The notes beneath the pieces are model-generated. The model saw nothing but the letters and a program-made list of their open reading frames with translations, searched no databases and was not told where the DNA came from. A stretch of DNA of 64,000 nucleotides, from NCBI RefSeq assembly GCF_000743535.1, contig NZ_AVCJ01000012.1:248001-312000 (forward strand), read 5' to 3'. A program made the position numbers and the translations under genes. Source of the DNA: Arenimonas donghaensis DSM 18148 = HO3-R19 (GTDB lineage: Bacteria; Pseudomonadota; Gammaproteobacteria; Xanthomonadales; Xanthomonadaceae). This document shows, one piece after another, positions 30,200-39,988 of the stretch (its first letter is position 1; the number at the start of each line of letters is the position of its first letter).

Positions 30200-30310
30200 G
30201 CGCGCATGGGGCGGGTTTCATCCCCGTCCGGGCCCGGTTCGTCGCATTCATCCCACGGTGTTCCACGGTGGCGGCATCGTGCAGATGTCCCCGAACCGAG
30301 GTGGTCCGCC

Positions 30311-31687
30311 ATGCATCCGATGAACCTGCTTGCTTCCCTGGTCGCCCTGGGCCTTTCCGCCCCGGCCCTGGCCCTGAGCGACGCCGACGTCGCCAGCGCC
30401 CTCAAGAAGCGCCTCGAAGGCGATCGCACCGGCGCCTGTTTCGCGGTGGCCGTCGTCGAGGCCGATGGCGTCTCGCGCGCCTACGGCTGCGCCAAGGCCG
30501 GGGGTGAGCCCCGTATCGGCCCGGATTCGGCGTTCGAGATCGGCTCGGTCAGCAAGACCATGGCGTCGGCCCTGCTGGCCCGGGAGATCCTGGCCGGTGG
30601 CGCCTCGCTCGACGACCCGTTGTCCGACTGGCTGCCCAAAGGCACCCGGGTGCCCGAATTCGAAGGCCAGCCCATCCAGCTGCGCCACGTGGTGACGCAC
30701 ACCAGCGGCCTGCCGGCCCTACCGCCCGGCGTCGCGATCACCGACCCGAACGATCCGTATTCGGGCATGAATCCGAAGATGCTGCACGCCGCGCTCGGCC
30801 GCGTGCAGCTGACGCGTGCGCCGGGCAGCGCCTTCGAATATTCCAACTTCGCCATGATGCTGCTCTCCGACGCGCTGGCGCGACGCACCGGCAAGGACTT
30901 CGACGCGCTGCTCGACGAACGCCTGTTCACGCCCCTGGGCATGGCCCATGCCTACGTCAACGACAAGCCCGACGACGTCACGGCTGCGCAGGGGCACGCC
31001 CCGAACACCCAGCCGGTGCCGGCCTGGACCTTCAAACCGGACCTGGCCGGCGTCGGCGGCGTGCGCGCCACGCTCGACGACATGGTTGCCTATGTGCAGG
31101 GTCAGCTGGGCGCGGCGCCGCAGGACCTGATGCCGGCCCTGGACCTGGCCCAGCAGCCGGTGTGGACCAGCGGCCAGCCGACGATGGCGATGAACTGGAT
31201 CGTCGCGCCGCTCAACGGCCGCCCCGTGCACGTGCACGAAGGCGGCACCGGTGGCTTTTCCTCGCTCGTGGCGTTCGACCGCGAGGCGGCGCGCGGCGTG
31301 GTCGTGCTTTCGGACACCGCGCTGCATTCGCTCGGCGGGCTGGGCAGCCTGGGCCTGCATCTACTCGATCCGGCCGTTCCGCCCGGCCAGCCGCGCATCG
31401 CCACGCCGGCGCCGCCGGAGCTCATCGACGCGCTGGTCGGCGACTACCTGCTGCAAGGGGTGATGAAGATGAGCGTGCGCCGCAAGGGCGAGGCGCTTGA
31501 AATCCAGGCCCAGGGCCAGCCGGCCTTCGAGATGGGCCATGACAGCGCCGGCGATTTCTACCCGCTGGCGTTCGATGCGCTGCTCAAGCCGGTCAAGCAG
31601 CCCGACGGCCGCCAGTCCTTCGTCTGGGTGCAGGGCGGCGGCGCCATGCCGGCCGAACGCATCGACGCGAATGGCGCGACCCCCTGA
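30311..31687 (+). CDS. Secreted serine hydrolase, class C beta-lactamase/esterase fold
   Basis: 458 residues. A Sec signal (MHPMNLLASLVALGLSAPALAL) is followed by a penicillin-binding-like domain. The SxxK motif is SVSKTMASALL near 81, the YxN motif is EYSNFAMMLLSDALARRTG near 178, and the HxG motif is VHEGGTGGFSS near 312. A C-terminal ~90-residue domain follows. Such proteins include beta-lactamases, DD-peptidases and EstB-type esterases, and the sequence alone does not choose between them. It follows hutF by 111 bases and precedes the LytS-type kinase by 23 bases. Confidence 0.85.
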   Translation: MHPMNLLASLVALGLSAPALALSDADVASALKKRLEGDRTGACFAVAVVEADGVSRAYGCAKAGGEPRIGPDSAFEIGSVSKTMASALLAREILAGGASLDDPLSDWLPKGTRVPEFEGQPIQLRHVVTHTSGLPALPPGVAITDPNDPYSGMNPKMLHAALGRVQLTRAPGSAFEYSNFAMMLLSDALARRTGKDFDALLDERLFTPLGMAHAYVNDKPDDVTAAQGHAPNTQPVPAWTFKPDLAGVGGVRATLDDMVAYVQGQLGAAPQDLMPALDLAQQPVWTSGQPTMAMNWIVAPLNGRPVHVHEGGTGGFSSLVAFDREAARGVVVLSDTALHSLGGLGSLGLHLLDPAVPPGQPRIATPAPPELIDALVGDYLLQGVMKMSVRRKGEALEIQAQGQPAFEMGHDSAGDFYPLAFDALLKPVKQPDGRQSFVWVQGGGAMPAERIDANGATP

Positions 31688-31710
31688 GCGGCCGATATGC
31701 TGCCCCGGAA

Positions 31711-32967
31711 ATGAGTGACGCCGTGGAAACCTACTCGCTGAGCCGACCGCTGCCCGCCGAGGTCCTGGTGGGCGGCAACTCGGTCTGGAGCCGCTACCAT
31801 CGCTACCCCGTGTTCAGCGGGCGCTGGCTGCGTGGCCGCAGCGTGCTCTTCGGGATCATCATCGCCGCCTTTTCGCTGCTGGTGACTTTCGGTACCGCGG
31901 TGACGACGCGCGACTGGACGCTGGGCGCACTGGCCGGCGGTCACATGTTCGTCGCCTTCTTCCTGATGGCGACCACGGGCCCGGCGCTGGCGACGTTCAC
32001 GCGGCACCAGCGCTGGCCGCGGCGGCGTGAGCGCCTGCTGGTGGTGCTGGCGGTGCTGGTGGGCATGGTGGCGAGCTTTTTCGTCGACCAGTGGGCATCG
32101 GGTTATGTCGACGGGGAAGTCCGGCAGGCCATGGTCGAGGCCGGCGCACTGACGTCGAAGGATCCGCCGATCGATCCGGCCTTCAAGACCGTGGCGCTGG
32201 TGGTCAACGGCGCGGTGCTGGTCATCATCTACGGTTTGTTCGGTGGCGGCCTGGCGCTGCGCGCTTATTTCAGCGAGGGCCGGCGCTGGGAGGCCGACCG
32301 TCGCCATCGACAGCTCTCGGCGCTGCGTGCGCAAAAACAACACGCCGACCTGCGGCTGGGCCTGCTGCAGGCCCAGGTCGAACCGCATTTCCTGTTCAAC
32401 ACGCTGGCCTCGGTGCGGGCCCTGGTGCGGCAGGATCCGGCGCAGGCCGAGGCCACGCTCGACGCCCTGGTGGCCCACCTGCGCGCGACCATCCCGAAAC
32501 TGCGCGACGGTGACAGCCTGCTGCATTCCACCCTGGGCCAGCAGCTCGATATTTGCGCCAGTTACCTGGAACTGATGCGACTGCGCATGGGCGGACGCCT
32601 GGGCTACGCGGTCGAAGCCGAGCCCGCGCTTCGCCAGCGGCCGTTTCCGCCGCTGCTGCTGATCACCCTGGTCGAGAATGCGATCAAACACGGGATCGAG
32701 CCCCAGCCCGGGCCGGGCCGGGTGGAGGTGCGCGCCAGCCTGCGCGGCGAACGCCTGGTGCTCAGCGTCGTCGACGACGGCGCCGGCCTCAAGCCAGGCC
32801 TGGGCAGCGGCGTCGGCCTGGCGAACGTGCGTGAACAGCTCGCGGCGCGCTACCAGGGCCAGGCAAGCTTCAGCCTCAGGGGCCTGGCCGGCGGGCGCGG
32901 CGCCGTGGCCGAAATCATCCTGCCTTTGCGCGACGAAGCCTCCCGAACGGCGGAGGCGGCCCCATGA
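31711..32967 (+). CDS. LytS/AlgZ-type sensor histidine kinase
   Basis: 418 residues. Four transmembrane helices between about 45 and 195 (first helix VLFGIIIAAFSLLVTFG), then the His_kinase domain with the phospho-acceptor in QVEPHFLFNTLASVRALV near 222, and an HATPase domain (LVENAIKHGIEPQPG near 317, DDGAGL near 352). Lacks a periplasmic sensory domain of size, so it may sense within the membrane. The stop overlaps the LytTR response regulator by four bases, marking a two-component pair. Confidence 0.9.
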   Translation: MSDAVETYSLSRPLPAEVLVGGNSVWSRYHRYPVFSGRWLRGRSVLFGIIIAAFSLLVTFGTAVTTRDWTLGALAGGHMFVAFFLMATTGPALATFTRHQRWPRRRERLLVVLAVLVGMVASFFVDQWASGYVDGEVRQAMVEAGALTSKDPPIDPAFKTVALVVNGAVLVIIYGLFGGGLALRAYFSEGRRWEADRRHRQLSALRAQKQHADLRLGLLQAQVEPHFLFNTLASVRALVRQDPAQAEATLDALVAHLRATIPKLRDGDSLLHSTLGQQLDICASYLELMRLRMGGRLGYAVEAEPALRQRPFPPLLLITLVENAIKHGIEPQPGPGRVEVRASLRGERLVLSVVDDGAGLKPGLGSGVGLANVREQLAARYQGQASFSLRGLAGGRGAVAEIILPLRDEASRTAEAAP

Positions 32968-33725
32968 GCAAGGTCACCGCCATCGTGGCCGAGGACGAGC
33001 CGCCCCAGCGTGCGGCCCTGCTGGACATGCTGGCCGACGCCTGGCCGGAGCTTGAAATATGCGCCGCCTGCGAAGACGGGCCGGCCGCCCTGGAAGCAAT
33101 CGCCGAGCACCGGCCCGACGTCGCCTTCCTCGACATCCGCATGCCGGGCATCAGCGGGCTGGACGTGGCGCTGGCGGCGGTGGCGGCAGGCGGGCGGGTG
33201 GTCTTCACCACGGCCTACGACGACTACGCGATCCGGGCTTTCGAGGCCGGCGCGGTCGACTACCTGCTCAAGCCGGTGGCCCCGGCGCGGCTGGCCAAGG
33301 CCATCGAGCGGCTCAGGGAGCAGTTGGCCAAGGGGCGCGAAGAAGACCTGCAGGCGCGCATCGAGGACCTGGAGTCGCGGCTGCAGCCGCGCGGCGATCG
33401 CCTGCTGCGCTGGATCAGCGCCAGCGTCGGCGACAACGTGCGCATGATCGGCATCGACGAGGTGCAATTTTTCCAGGCCCAGGACAAGTACGTCCGGGTG
33501 GTGACCGGCGACGACGAGGCGATCATCCGCACGCCGCTCAAGGACCTGCTGGCCGGGCTGGACCCGGAGGTGTTCTGGCAGGTGCACCGCGGCGTGGTCG
33601 TGCGCGTGGCCGCCATCGACCGCCTGCGCAAGGACGAGCTGGGCAAGGCCCGCATCAGCCTGCGCGGCCGTGAGGACAGCCTGCCGGTCAGCGCCGCCTT
33701 CCTGCATCGCTTCCGGGGCATGTAG
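32964..33725 (+). CDS. LytTR-family response regulator
   Basis: 253 residues. Receiver domain at 1-120 with acidic pocket EDE near 12, phospho-Asp in FLDIRMPG near 56 and Lys in LLKPVAPARL near 104, then a LytTR DNA-binding domain (RMIGIDEVQFFQAQDKYVRV near 160, VFWQVHRGVVVRVAAIDRL near 203). Partner of the kinase at 31711. Target genes cannot be read from the sequence; modA begins 10 bases later, so the molybdate-type genes are probably in the same transcript. Confidence 0.92.
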   Translation: MSKVTAIVAEDEPPQRAALLDMLADAWPELEICAACEDGPAALEAIAEHRPDVAFLDIRMPGISGLDVALAAVAAGGRVVFTTAYDDYAIRAFEAGAVDYLLKPVAPARLAKAIERLREQLAKGREEDLQARIEDLESRLQPRGDRLLRWISASVGDNVRMIGIDEVQFFQAQDKYVRVVTGDDEAIIRTPLKDLLAGLDPEVFWQVHRGVVVRVAAIDRLRKDELGKARISLRGREDSLPVSAAFLHRFRGM

Positions 33726-33735
33726 GCTGCGGGGC

Positions 33736-34497
33736 ATGAAACGATGGTGGTTGCTGGTTTGCCTGGCCCTGCCGGCCCTGGCGCAGGCGTCCGCGCCTGC
33801 CCGCGAGGACCTGCGGGTGTTCGCGGCGGCCAGCCTGCAGGAAGTGATGGACGAGGCGGGCCGGCTTTGGCAGGTGCGCAGCGGCCAGCGCGTGCGCATC
33901 TCCTATGCCGGCAGCGCGGCCCTGGCGCGGCAGATCGAGCGCGGCGCGCCGGCGGATGTTTTCGTTTCGGCCGACCAGGCCTGGATGGATTACCTCGAGG
34001 CCCGGGACCAGGTCGATCCCGCGAGTCGCTTCGACCTGGCCGCCAATGCCCTGGTGCTGGTGGCCCCGCGAGGCACGGCCGGTCCGCTGGCGCTCGAGCC
34101 GGCTGCGCTCGAAGCCGCCCTGGGTCCGCGTGGCCGGCTCGCTGTCGCCGAGACAGGCAACGTGCCGGCCGGCCGCTACGCCCGCCAGGCCCTGGTTTCC
34201 CACGGCCTCTGGGCGGGACTGGCGCACCGCCTGGCCGAAGCCGACAGCGTGCGCACCGCGCTGGCTTTCGTCGCCCGCGGCGAAGCCCCGTTGGGCATCG
34301 TCTACGCCACCGATGCCCAGGTCGAACCGCGCGTGGTGGTCGTGGCGCGTTTCCCCGCGGGTTCGCACGCGCCGGTGCGATACCCGGCGGCGCGCGTGCA
34401 GGCGTCCGCGTCCGGACGCAGCGCCGGTTTCCTCGGTTACCTCCAGGGGCGCGAGATGCGCGGGTGCCTGGAGGCGCACGGCTTTCAAATTCCCTGA
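33736..34497 (+). CDS. modA: Molybdate ABC transporter substrate-binding protein
   Basis: 253 residues, Sec signal MKRWWLLVCLALPALAQA. Periplasmic oxyanion-binding protein. RVFAAASLQEVMDEAGRLW near 28 and SYAGSAALARQIERGAPADV near 56 are the ModA signatures, followed by VFVSADQAWMDYL. Binds molybdate or tungstate in related proteins. Its stop overlaps modB (TGATG). It follows the LytTR gene closely, an unusual partner. Confidence 0.92.
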   Translation: MKRWWLLVCLALPALAQASAPAREDLRVFAAASLQEVMDEAGRLWQVRSGQRVRISYAGSAALARQIERGAPADVFVSADQAWMDYLEARDQVDPASRFDLAANALVLVAPRGTAGPLALEPAALEAALGPRGRLAVAETGNVPAGRYARQALVSHGLWAGLAHRLAEADSVRTALAFVARGEAPLGIVYATDAQVEPRVVVVARFPAGSHAPVRYPAARVQASASGRSAGFLGYLQGREMRGCLEAHGFQIP

Positions 34498-35186
34498 TGC
34501 TGCAGCCCGCTGAAATCGAGGTGGTGCTGTTGAGCCTGCGGGTGGCGCTGCTGGCGGTGCTGGTGTCGGTGGTGCCGGCGGTGGCGGTGGCCTGGGTGCT
34601 GGCGCGGTTCCGCTTCCCGGGCAAGTCGCTGTTCGACGCGCTGGTGCACCTGCCCTTGCTCCTGCCGCCGGTGTTGACCGGCTACCTGCTGCTGGTCGCC
34701 TTCGGGCGCCAGGGCGTGATCGGCCACTGGCTGGCCGAAACCCTGGGCGTCGAAGTGGCTTTCCGCTGGACCGGTGCGGTGCTGGCGGCGGCAGTGATGG
34801 CATTCCCGCTGTTCGTTCGCGCCATCCGCCTGTCGTTCGAAGCGATACCGCGCGAATACGAAGAAATGGCCGCCAGTTTGGGAGCCCGGCGCTGGGCGAC
34901 CTTCGCCCAGGTGGACTTGCCGCTGGCGATGCCGGGCCTGGCCGCCGGCGCCGCGCTGGCCTTCGCCAAGTCGCTGGGTGAGTTCGGCGCCACCATCACC
35001 TTCGTCTCCAGCATCCCCGGCGAAACCCGCACCCTGTCGCTGGCCATGCACCAGCTGATGCAACAGCCGGGCGGCGAGGCGGGCATCACCCGCCTGGCCA
35101 TCGTGGCGCTGGTGCTGGCCCTGGGCGCCTTGCTGGCTTCGGAATGGCTGGCGCGGCGATCGCGGGTGCGGCGCGCCAGCGAGTAG
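34497..35186 (+). CDS. modB: Molybdate ABC transporter permease
   Basis: 229 residues, five or so transmembrane helices. The EAA loop for ATPase contact is [20 protein letters not shown] near 120, and [20 protein letters not shown] near 162 is the usual ModB sequence. Functional import needs the ATPase ModC, which is not downstream: the next gene is hutU after a 103-base gap. The permease may use a ModC coded elsewhere or a shared ATPase. The last residues are Arg-rich. Confidence 0.92.
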   Translation: MLQPAEIEVVLLSLRVALLAVLVSVVPAVAVAWVLARFRFPGKSLFDALVHLPLLLPPVLTGYLLLVAFGRQGVIGHWLAETLGVEVAFRWTGAVLAAAVMAFPLFVRAIRLSFEAIPREYEEMAASLGARRWATFAQVDLPLAMPGLAAGAALAFAKSLGEFGATITFVSSIPGETRTLSLAMHQLMQQPGGEAGITRLAIVALVLALGALLASEWLARRSRVRRASE

Positions 35187-35192
35187 GCCCGT

Positions 35193-35224
35193 GGCGCGCA
35201 GGCGCGCAGGCGCGCAGGCGCGCC
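35193..35224 (+). repeat. Four 8-bp direct repeats (GGCGCGCA)
   Basis: Three perfect copies of GGCGCGCA and a fourth ending in C follow the modB stop codon by six bases. Copy number could vary by slippage. It lies upstream of the hutU promoter. Confidence 0.85.
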
Positions 35225-35258
35225 AGCAAGCGGGCGAGGGCGAGCCGGCCGGGCGGCT

Positions 35259-35264
35259 TATAAT
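35259..35264 (+). promoter_or_regulatory. -10 box TATAAT upstream of hutU
   Basis: Perfect TATAAT in GGCTTATAATCACGGCC, 25 bases before the hutU ATG. Suggests hutU has its own promoter although it follows modB by 103 bases. The -35 region is GC-rich and unclear, which would fit regulated activation. Confidence 0.65.
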
Positions 35265-35289
35265 CACGGCCTTGTCCTGGGAGCCGACG

Positions 35290-36972
35290 ATGCCTGCCGC
35301 CAACCGCAAAGACCCTTCGCGAAAGATCGCCGCGCCGCGCGGCAGCCAGCTCAACTGCAAGTCCTGGCTGACCGAAGCGGCCTACCGGATGATCCAGAAC
35401 AACCTCGACCCGGAGGTCGCCGAGAATCCGGCCGAACTGGTGGTCTACGGCGGCATCGGCCGCGCCGCCCGCGACTGGGCCAGCTACGACGCCATCCTCG
35501 ACAGCCTGCGCACGCTCGAAGACGACCAGACCCTGCTGGTGCAGTCGGGCAAGCCGGTCGGCGTCTTCCCCAGCCACGCCGATGCGCCGCGGGTGCTGAT
35601 CGCCAACTCCAACCTGGTGCCGCACTGGGCCACCTGGGACCACTTCCACGAACTCGATGCCAAGGGCCTGATGATGTACGGCCAGATGACGGCCGGCAGC
35701 TGGATCTACATCGGTTCGCAGGGCATCGTGCAGGGCACCTACGAGACCTTCGTCGAGATGGGTCGCCAGCATTACGGCGGCAATCTTGCCGGCCGCTGGA
35801 TCCTCACCGCCGGCCTGGGTGGCATGGGCGGGGCGCAGCCGCTGGCGGCCTCGCTGGCCGGGGCCTGTTCGCTGAACATCGAATGCCAGCAGTCGCGCAT
35901 CGACATGCGCCTGCGCACGAAATACGTGGACGAACAGGCCACCGACCTCGACGACGCCTTGGCGCGCATCGAGCGCTACACCAGCGGCGGCCAGGCCAAG
36001 TCGATCGCGTTGCTGGGCAATGCCGCCGAGATCCTGCCCGAACTGGTGCGTCGCGGCGTGCGCCCCGACGCAGTCACCGACCAGACCTCGGCCCACGACC
36101 CGCTGCACGGCTACCTGCCGGCCGGCTGGACCCTGGAGGAGTGGTTCAGCGAACAGAAGAACAACCCGCAGAAGGTCATCGACGCCGCCAAGCATTCGAT
36201 GCGCACGCACGTCGAGGCGATGCTGAACTTCGAGGACATGGGCGTGCCCACCTTCGATTACGGCAACAACATCCGCCAGATGGCCTTCGACGTCGGCTGC
36301 AAGGATGCGTTCGACTTCCCGGGCTTCGTGCCGGCCTACGTGCGGCCGCTGTTCTGCCGTGGCATCGGCCCGTTCCGCTGGGTTGCGCTCAGTGGCGACC
36401 CGGAGGACATCTACAAGACCGATGCCAAGGTGAAGGAACTGATCCCCGACAACCCGCACCTGCATCGCTGGCTGGACATGGCGCGCGAGCGCATCAGCTT
36501 CCAGGGCCTGCCGGCGCGCATCTGCTGGGTCGGCCTGGGTGACCGCCACCGGCTGGCGCTGGCCTTCAACGAAATGGTTCGCAACGGCGAAGTCAGCGCG
36601 CCGATCGTCATCGGCCGCGACCATCTTGATTCGGGCTCGGTCGCCAGCCCCAATCGCGAAACCGAAGCCATGATGGACGGCAGCGACGCCGTGTCCGACT
36701 GGCCGCTGCTCAACGCCATGCTCAACGTCGCCGGTGGCGCCACCTGGGTGTCGCTGCACCACGGCGGCGGCGTCGGCATGGGCTACAGCCAGCACAGCGG
36801 CGTGGTGATCGTCGCCGATGGCAGCGAGGCTGCCGACCGGCGTTTGGCGCGGGTGCTGTGGAACGACCCCGGCACCGGCGTCATGCGCCATGCCGACGCC
36901 GGCTACGAGATCGCCAAGGCCTGCGCGCGCGAGCAGGGGCTGAAGCTGCCCATGCTGGGGCAGGGCGAATGA
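35290..36972 (+). CDS. hutU: Urocanate hydratase
   Basis: Second step of histidine degradation: urocanate to 4-imidazolone-5-propanoate, using tightly bound NAD. 560 residues, full length. [18 protein letters not shown] near 177 binds [20 protein letters not shown] near 261 and the active-site segment [10 protein letters not shown] near 355 are conserved. Start at ATG 35290, which opens [12 protein letters not shown]; upstream in-frame codons lie in the repeat and are unlikely to be translated. The stop overlaps the next gene (ATGA). Its partner hutI lies 7.6 kb away on the other strand. Confidence 0.96.
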   Translation: MPAANRKDPSRKIAAPRGSQLNCKSWLTEAAYRMIQNNLDPEVAENPAELVVYGGIGRAARDWASYDAILDSLRTLEDDQTLLVQSGKPVGVFPSHADAPRVLIANSNLVPHWATWDHFHELDAKGLMMYGQMTAGSWIYIGSQGIVQGTYETFVEMGRQHYGGNLAGRWILTAGLGGMGGAQPLAASLAGACSLNIECQQSRIDMRLRTKYVDEQATDLDDALARIERYTSGGQAKSIALLGNAAEILPELVRRGVRPDAVTDQTSAHDPLHGYLPAGWTLEEWFSEQKNNPQKVIDAAKHSMRTHVEAMLNFEDMGVPTFDYGNNIRQMAFDVGCKDAFDFPGFVPAYVRPLFCRGIGPFRWVALSGDPEDIYKTDAKVKELIPDNPHLHRWLDMARERISFQGLPARICWVGLGDRHRLALAFNEMVRNGEVSAPIVIGRDHLDSGSVASPNRETEAMMDGSDAVSDWPLLNAMLNVAGGATWVSLHHGGGVGMGYSQHSGVVIVADGSEAADRRLARVLWNDPGTGVMRHADAGYEIAKACAREQGLKLPMLGQGE

Positions 36973-37736
36973 CCGGCGCATTCCTGGCCGTCCTGCTGTC
37001 CGTTGCCGGGGCGGCGCCAGGCCCGGTTGCGGTGGCTGCCGACGCGTGTCCGGAGCCTCGCATCGTCCAACCGCGTTATCCGCTGGACCTGGCCCGGGCG
37101 AACAAGACCGGCCTGGTCCTGGTCGGCGCCCGTTTCGACGATTGTGGCCGGATCATCGAAACCCGGATCGACGAGGGCTCCGGGCGCAGGCAGTTCGATG
37201 AAGCGGCCAATGACTCCGTGGCGCTTTACGTGCTCTCCGAACAGCAGCGTGCCAAGGCAGAGGACGGATGGGTGCAGGTGCCGGTCAAGTTCGGCGGTTT
37301 CCGCAACGTCGAGGCTCGCAAGATTCCCTGGCCGCGCTCGCATCGCAAGCCGCGTTATCTTCCGGAAACCGAGCCGCTGCCGTTCGACAGCATCCAGGCT
37401 TTCAAGGAGGCCAAGGTCACCGACCAGCGCCATTTCCTGCATCCGCCCTATGGTCGTTCGGCCGATGCGTCCGGCCGGATCATGCAGACCTGGATGAATC
37501 CTCAAAATGATGACCCGTCGGTGTTCTGGCTGATGTACAACATCCAGCCGCCCTTGAATGCCTCGCCGGCCGACAGGACGATCACCGCGGCGATCGCCCG
37601 CTATCGCCTGGTCGAAGAAGACGGCGTGCCGGTGGTCCGGCTGGGCGTGCTTTGCGAACGGCCGGCGGACGAGTGCGAGCGGCTTCGCGAGTTCCTTTCC
37701 AAGGGGCTGCCGTTCGCCAAGCCGCGGCGAGGCTGA
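36969..37736 (+). CDS. Secreted protein with a TonB C-terminal-like domain
   Basis: 255 residues, overlapping the hutU stop by four bases. A Sec signal ([24 protein letters not shown]) is followed by [17 protein letters not shown] and a TonB_C-like fold ([20 protein letters not shown] near 46, then [13 protein letters not shown]). The remaining 150 residues are not recognised. It has no transmembrane anchor, so it is not a standard energy transducer. Function unknown; the coupling to hutU may be accidental. Confidence 0.65.
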   Translation: MTGAFLAVLLSVAGAAPGPVAVAADACPEPRIVQPRYPLDLARANKTGLVLVGARFDDCGRIIETRIDEGSGRRQFDEAANDSVALYVLSEQQRAKAEDGWVQVPVKFGGFRNVEARKIPWPRSHRKPRYLPETEPLPFDSIQAFKEAKVTDQRHFLHPPYGRSADASGRIMQTWMNPQNDDPSVFWLMYNIQPPLNASPADRTITAAIARYRLVEEDGVPVVRLGVLCERPADECERLREFLSKGLPFAKPRRG

Positions 37737-37830
37737 TGCCGGGCGGGATCCGCCGCCCACGACGGTTTCCACACTGGCGCGCAGGCACGGGCTCGCCGAA
37801 GATGCGGCCATTCCTCCTGGAGATCCCCAC

Positions 37831-38205
37831 ATGATCGGTTACGTCACCCTCGGCACCAACGACATGGCGCGGGCCTGCGCCTTCTACGACGCGCTGCTGG
37901 CTGAAATGGGCGCCAAGCGCATCATGGAAGGCGAACGATTCGTCGCCTGGGGCACCGACAGGCAGTCGCCCAGCGTCGGCGTCATCACTCCCTTCGACAA
38001 ACGGGACGCCACCCCCGGCAACGGCACCATGGTCGCGCTGGCCGTGCGCACGCCCGCGCAGGTGGATGCGCTCCACGCCAGGGCCCTGGCCCTGGGCGGC
38101 ACCGACGAAGGTGCGCCGGGCGATCGCTTCAAAGGTTTCTACGCCGCTTACTTCCGCGACCCGGACGGCAACAAGCTCAACTTCTTCTGCATGGGCGGCG
38201 CCTGA
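37831..38205 (+). CDS. VOC superfamily (glyoxalase-like) protein
   Basis: 124 residues, one vicinal-oxygen-chelate module pair: MIGYVTLGTNDMARACAFYD at the start and YFRDPDGNKLNFF near the end, with metal-type His/Glu positions partly replaced. Such proteins include glyoxalase I, dioxygenases and antibiotic-binding proteins; substrate unknown. GGAG sits eight bases before the ATG. Isolated by 94 bases from the gene before it. Confidence 0.85.
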   Translation: MIGYVTLGTNDMARACAFYDALLAEMGAKRIMEGERFVAWGTDRQSPSVGVITPFDKRDATPGNGTMVALAVRTPAQVDALHARALALGGTDEGAPGDRFKGFYAAYFRDPDGNKLNFFCMGGA

Positions 38206-38263
38206 AGACACCGGGCTCGCCCAGGCTACTTGCAGTGGCCGGCGCCGAGGCTGCCTTTCCGTG

Positions 38264-38488
38264 TCACTGCACAGCGGTGCGCACGAAAATTTCGTAGCCA
38301 TCCCAGCGGACCACCTGCCCGCCGCGGATCTTGGCGGTCTTGCGCAGTTCGACCTGGCCGTCGACGGTGACCTCGCCGCTGGCGACGATGGCCTTGCCCA
38401 TGCCGCCGCTGCCGCAGACGCCGGCCAGCTTGAGCAGGTCGTTGAGCGCGACGTGTTCGCGTTCGAGCTCGAAATCAATGCGGGTCAT
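38264..38488 (-). CDS. S4-domain RNA-binding protein (YbcJ-like)
   Basis: 74 residues, essentially one S4 domain: [20 protein letters not shown] near 9-28, [20 protein letters not shown] near 28-47, with the K/R-rich surface that binds RNA. E. coli YbcJ is of this size. Specific RNA target unknown. Its start overlaps the stop of the DUF188 gene upstream by four bases. Confidence 0.88.
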   Translation of the reverse strand: MTRIDFELEREHVALNDLLKLAGVCGSGGMGKAIVASGEVTVDGQVELRKTAKIRGGQVVRWDGYEIFVRTAVQ

Positions 38489-38955
38489 TCGGACTCCGTC
38501 GTGCGTGCAGGGGGTCGCCGGGCCAGCCAGCGGTCGAGGGCATTGCCGAACGCCTGGCGATCACGGGCGTGGAAGCCGGCCGGGCCACCGGTGTTGACGC
38601 CGGAGCCGCGCAGTTCGTCCATGAAGTTTCGCATGGTCAGGCGCTGGGCGATGGTATCTGCGGTATAGAGTTCGCCGCGCGGGTTGAGCGCCAGCGCGCC
38701 CTTCTCCAGGACCAGGGCGGCCAGCGGGATATCGGCGGTCACCACCAGGTCGCCCGGGGCGCAGCGCTCCACGATCTCGCTGTCGGCCACGTCCAGCCCG
38801 CCGGAAACCTGCATCGAGGTGATGAATCGCGAAGGCGGCGTGCGCACCCAGCTGTTGGCCACCAGGGTCACCGGGATCCGCGCGCGCTCGGCGGCGCGGA
38901 ACAGGATGTCCTTGATCACGTTGGGGCAGGCGTCGGCGTCGACCCAGATATTCAT
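38485..38955 (-). CDS. YaiI/YqxD (DUF188) family protein
   Basis: 156 residues. [18 protein letters not shown] at the start, then [20 protein letters not shown] near 43 and [20 protein letters not shown] near 70, the three conserved blocks of the family. The fold resembles PIN-like nucleases with acidic residues (D6, D8, D57, D78 region), but activity is not established. In a two-gene unit with the S4 protein. Confidence 0.9.
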   Translation of the reverse strand: MNIWVDADACPNVIKDILFRAAERARIPVTLVANSWVRTPPSRFITSMQVSGGLDVADSEIVERCAPGDLVVTADIPLAALVLEKGALALNPRGELYTADTIAQRLTMRNFMDELRGSGVNTGGPAGFHARDRQAFGNALDRWLARRPPARTTESE

Positions 38956-38998
38956 GCATTCGCGGTCTGGAACGGGTTCACAGGATACGCGGTTGCCT

Positions 38999-39895
38999 TC
39001 AGGGTCCGAAACGCGCGACGTCCGCCATCAGCCAGTCGGCGAACGCCTGTCCCGGTGCCGACAGGCGGCGGTGCGTCGGATAAACGATGTAGTAGTTCCA
39101 GCGTGAAGGCATGCCCGGCAGGGCCAGTACCCGCAGCCGGCCGTCGGCCAGGAGGGGTGCAAGGATGCGTTCGCGGGCCAGTGCCACGCCCAGGCCCAGC
39201 GCGGCGGCCAGTATGGCGTCGGTGGTGTCGCTGAACTGGTAGCGTTCGGGCGGCGTCGCGCCGTGCACACCCGCGGCCCGGAACCAGTCGTGCCAACCCT
39301 GGTGCGCCTTGTCGGCAATGAGCGGCAGGGTCACGAGGTCGGCCGCGCACCTGACCGCGGCCAGGCCCGGAAGGCGTGGCGACGCCACCGGACGCATCGT
39401 GTCGTCCATCAGCGGCAGCGCGGCGAGTCCGGACCATTGGCCGGGGCCGTGCCGGATGCCCAGGTCGTGGCCCCCCTCCTCGAATCGGCTCAGGGTGGCT
39501 TCGGTGTCGAACACCAGCCCGATGCCAGGGTGTTGTTCGACGAAGCGGTGCAGGCGTGGCAGCAGCCAGGTGTTCAACACCGAATGCAGGGTGGTGACGC
39601 GGACTTGGACCCGCTCGTTCCTGCTGGCGCGCAGGCCATTGAGCACGGATTCCATGTCCGCCAGCGCGTTGCCGGCGGCGTCGGCCAGCTGGCGGCCCTC
39701 CTGGGTGAGGGTGACGCCGCGCGCGTGGCGCCGGAACAGGGCCACGCCCAGGCGGGATTCCAGCTTGCGTACATGGTGGCTGACCGCGCTGGAAGTCAGG
39801 TGCAGTTCTTCGGCGGCATGGGTGAAGTTCTGGTGCCGGGCAGCGGATTCGAAGGCTGCAAGGGCCGGAAGCAGGTCGGAACGGACGCGCGTCAT
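38999..39895 (-). CDS. LysR-family transcriptional regulator (GcvA-like)
   Basis: 298 residues. The winged helix-turn-helix is at the N-terminus ([20 protein letters not shown] near 9, [20 protein letters not shown] near 33), followed by a periplasmic-binding-like effector domain. I chose the ATG at 39895 because the HTH begins nine residues later; an in-frame upstream ATG would add 25 unrelated residues. Divergent from an EamA transporter with 93 bases between starts, so it probably controls that gene. Confidence 0.9.
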   Translation of the reverse strand: MTRVRSDLLPALAAFESAARHQNFTHAAEELHLTSSAVSHHVRKLESRLGVALFRRHARGVTLTQEGRQLADAAGNALADMESVLNGLRASRNERVQVRVTTLHSVLNTWLLPRLHRFVEQHPGIGLVFDTEATLSRFEEGGHDLGIRHGPGQWSGLAALPLMDDTMRPVASPRLPGLAAVRCAADLVTLPLIADKAHQGWHDWFRAAGVHGATPPERYQFSDTTDAILAAALGLGVALARERILAPLLADGRLRVLALPGMPSRWNYYIVYPTHRRLSAPGQAFADWLMADVARFGP

Positions 39896-39988
39896 GAGCA
39901 ACAAACCATGCTTGTGGCAATGCCGGAAAGTATGCGCTTGTGGGCCTCTCCGGGCCAACGATAATGGCACCAGTCACCAACCCGGCTA

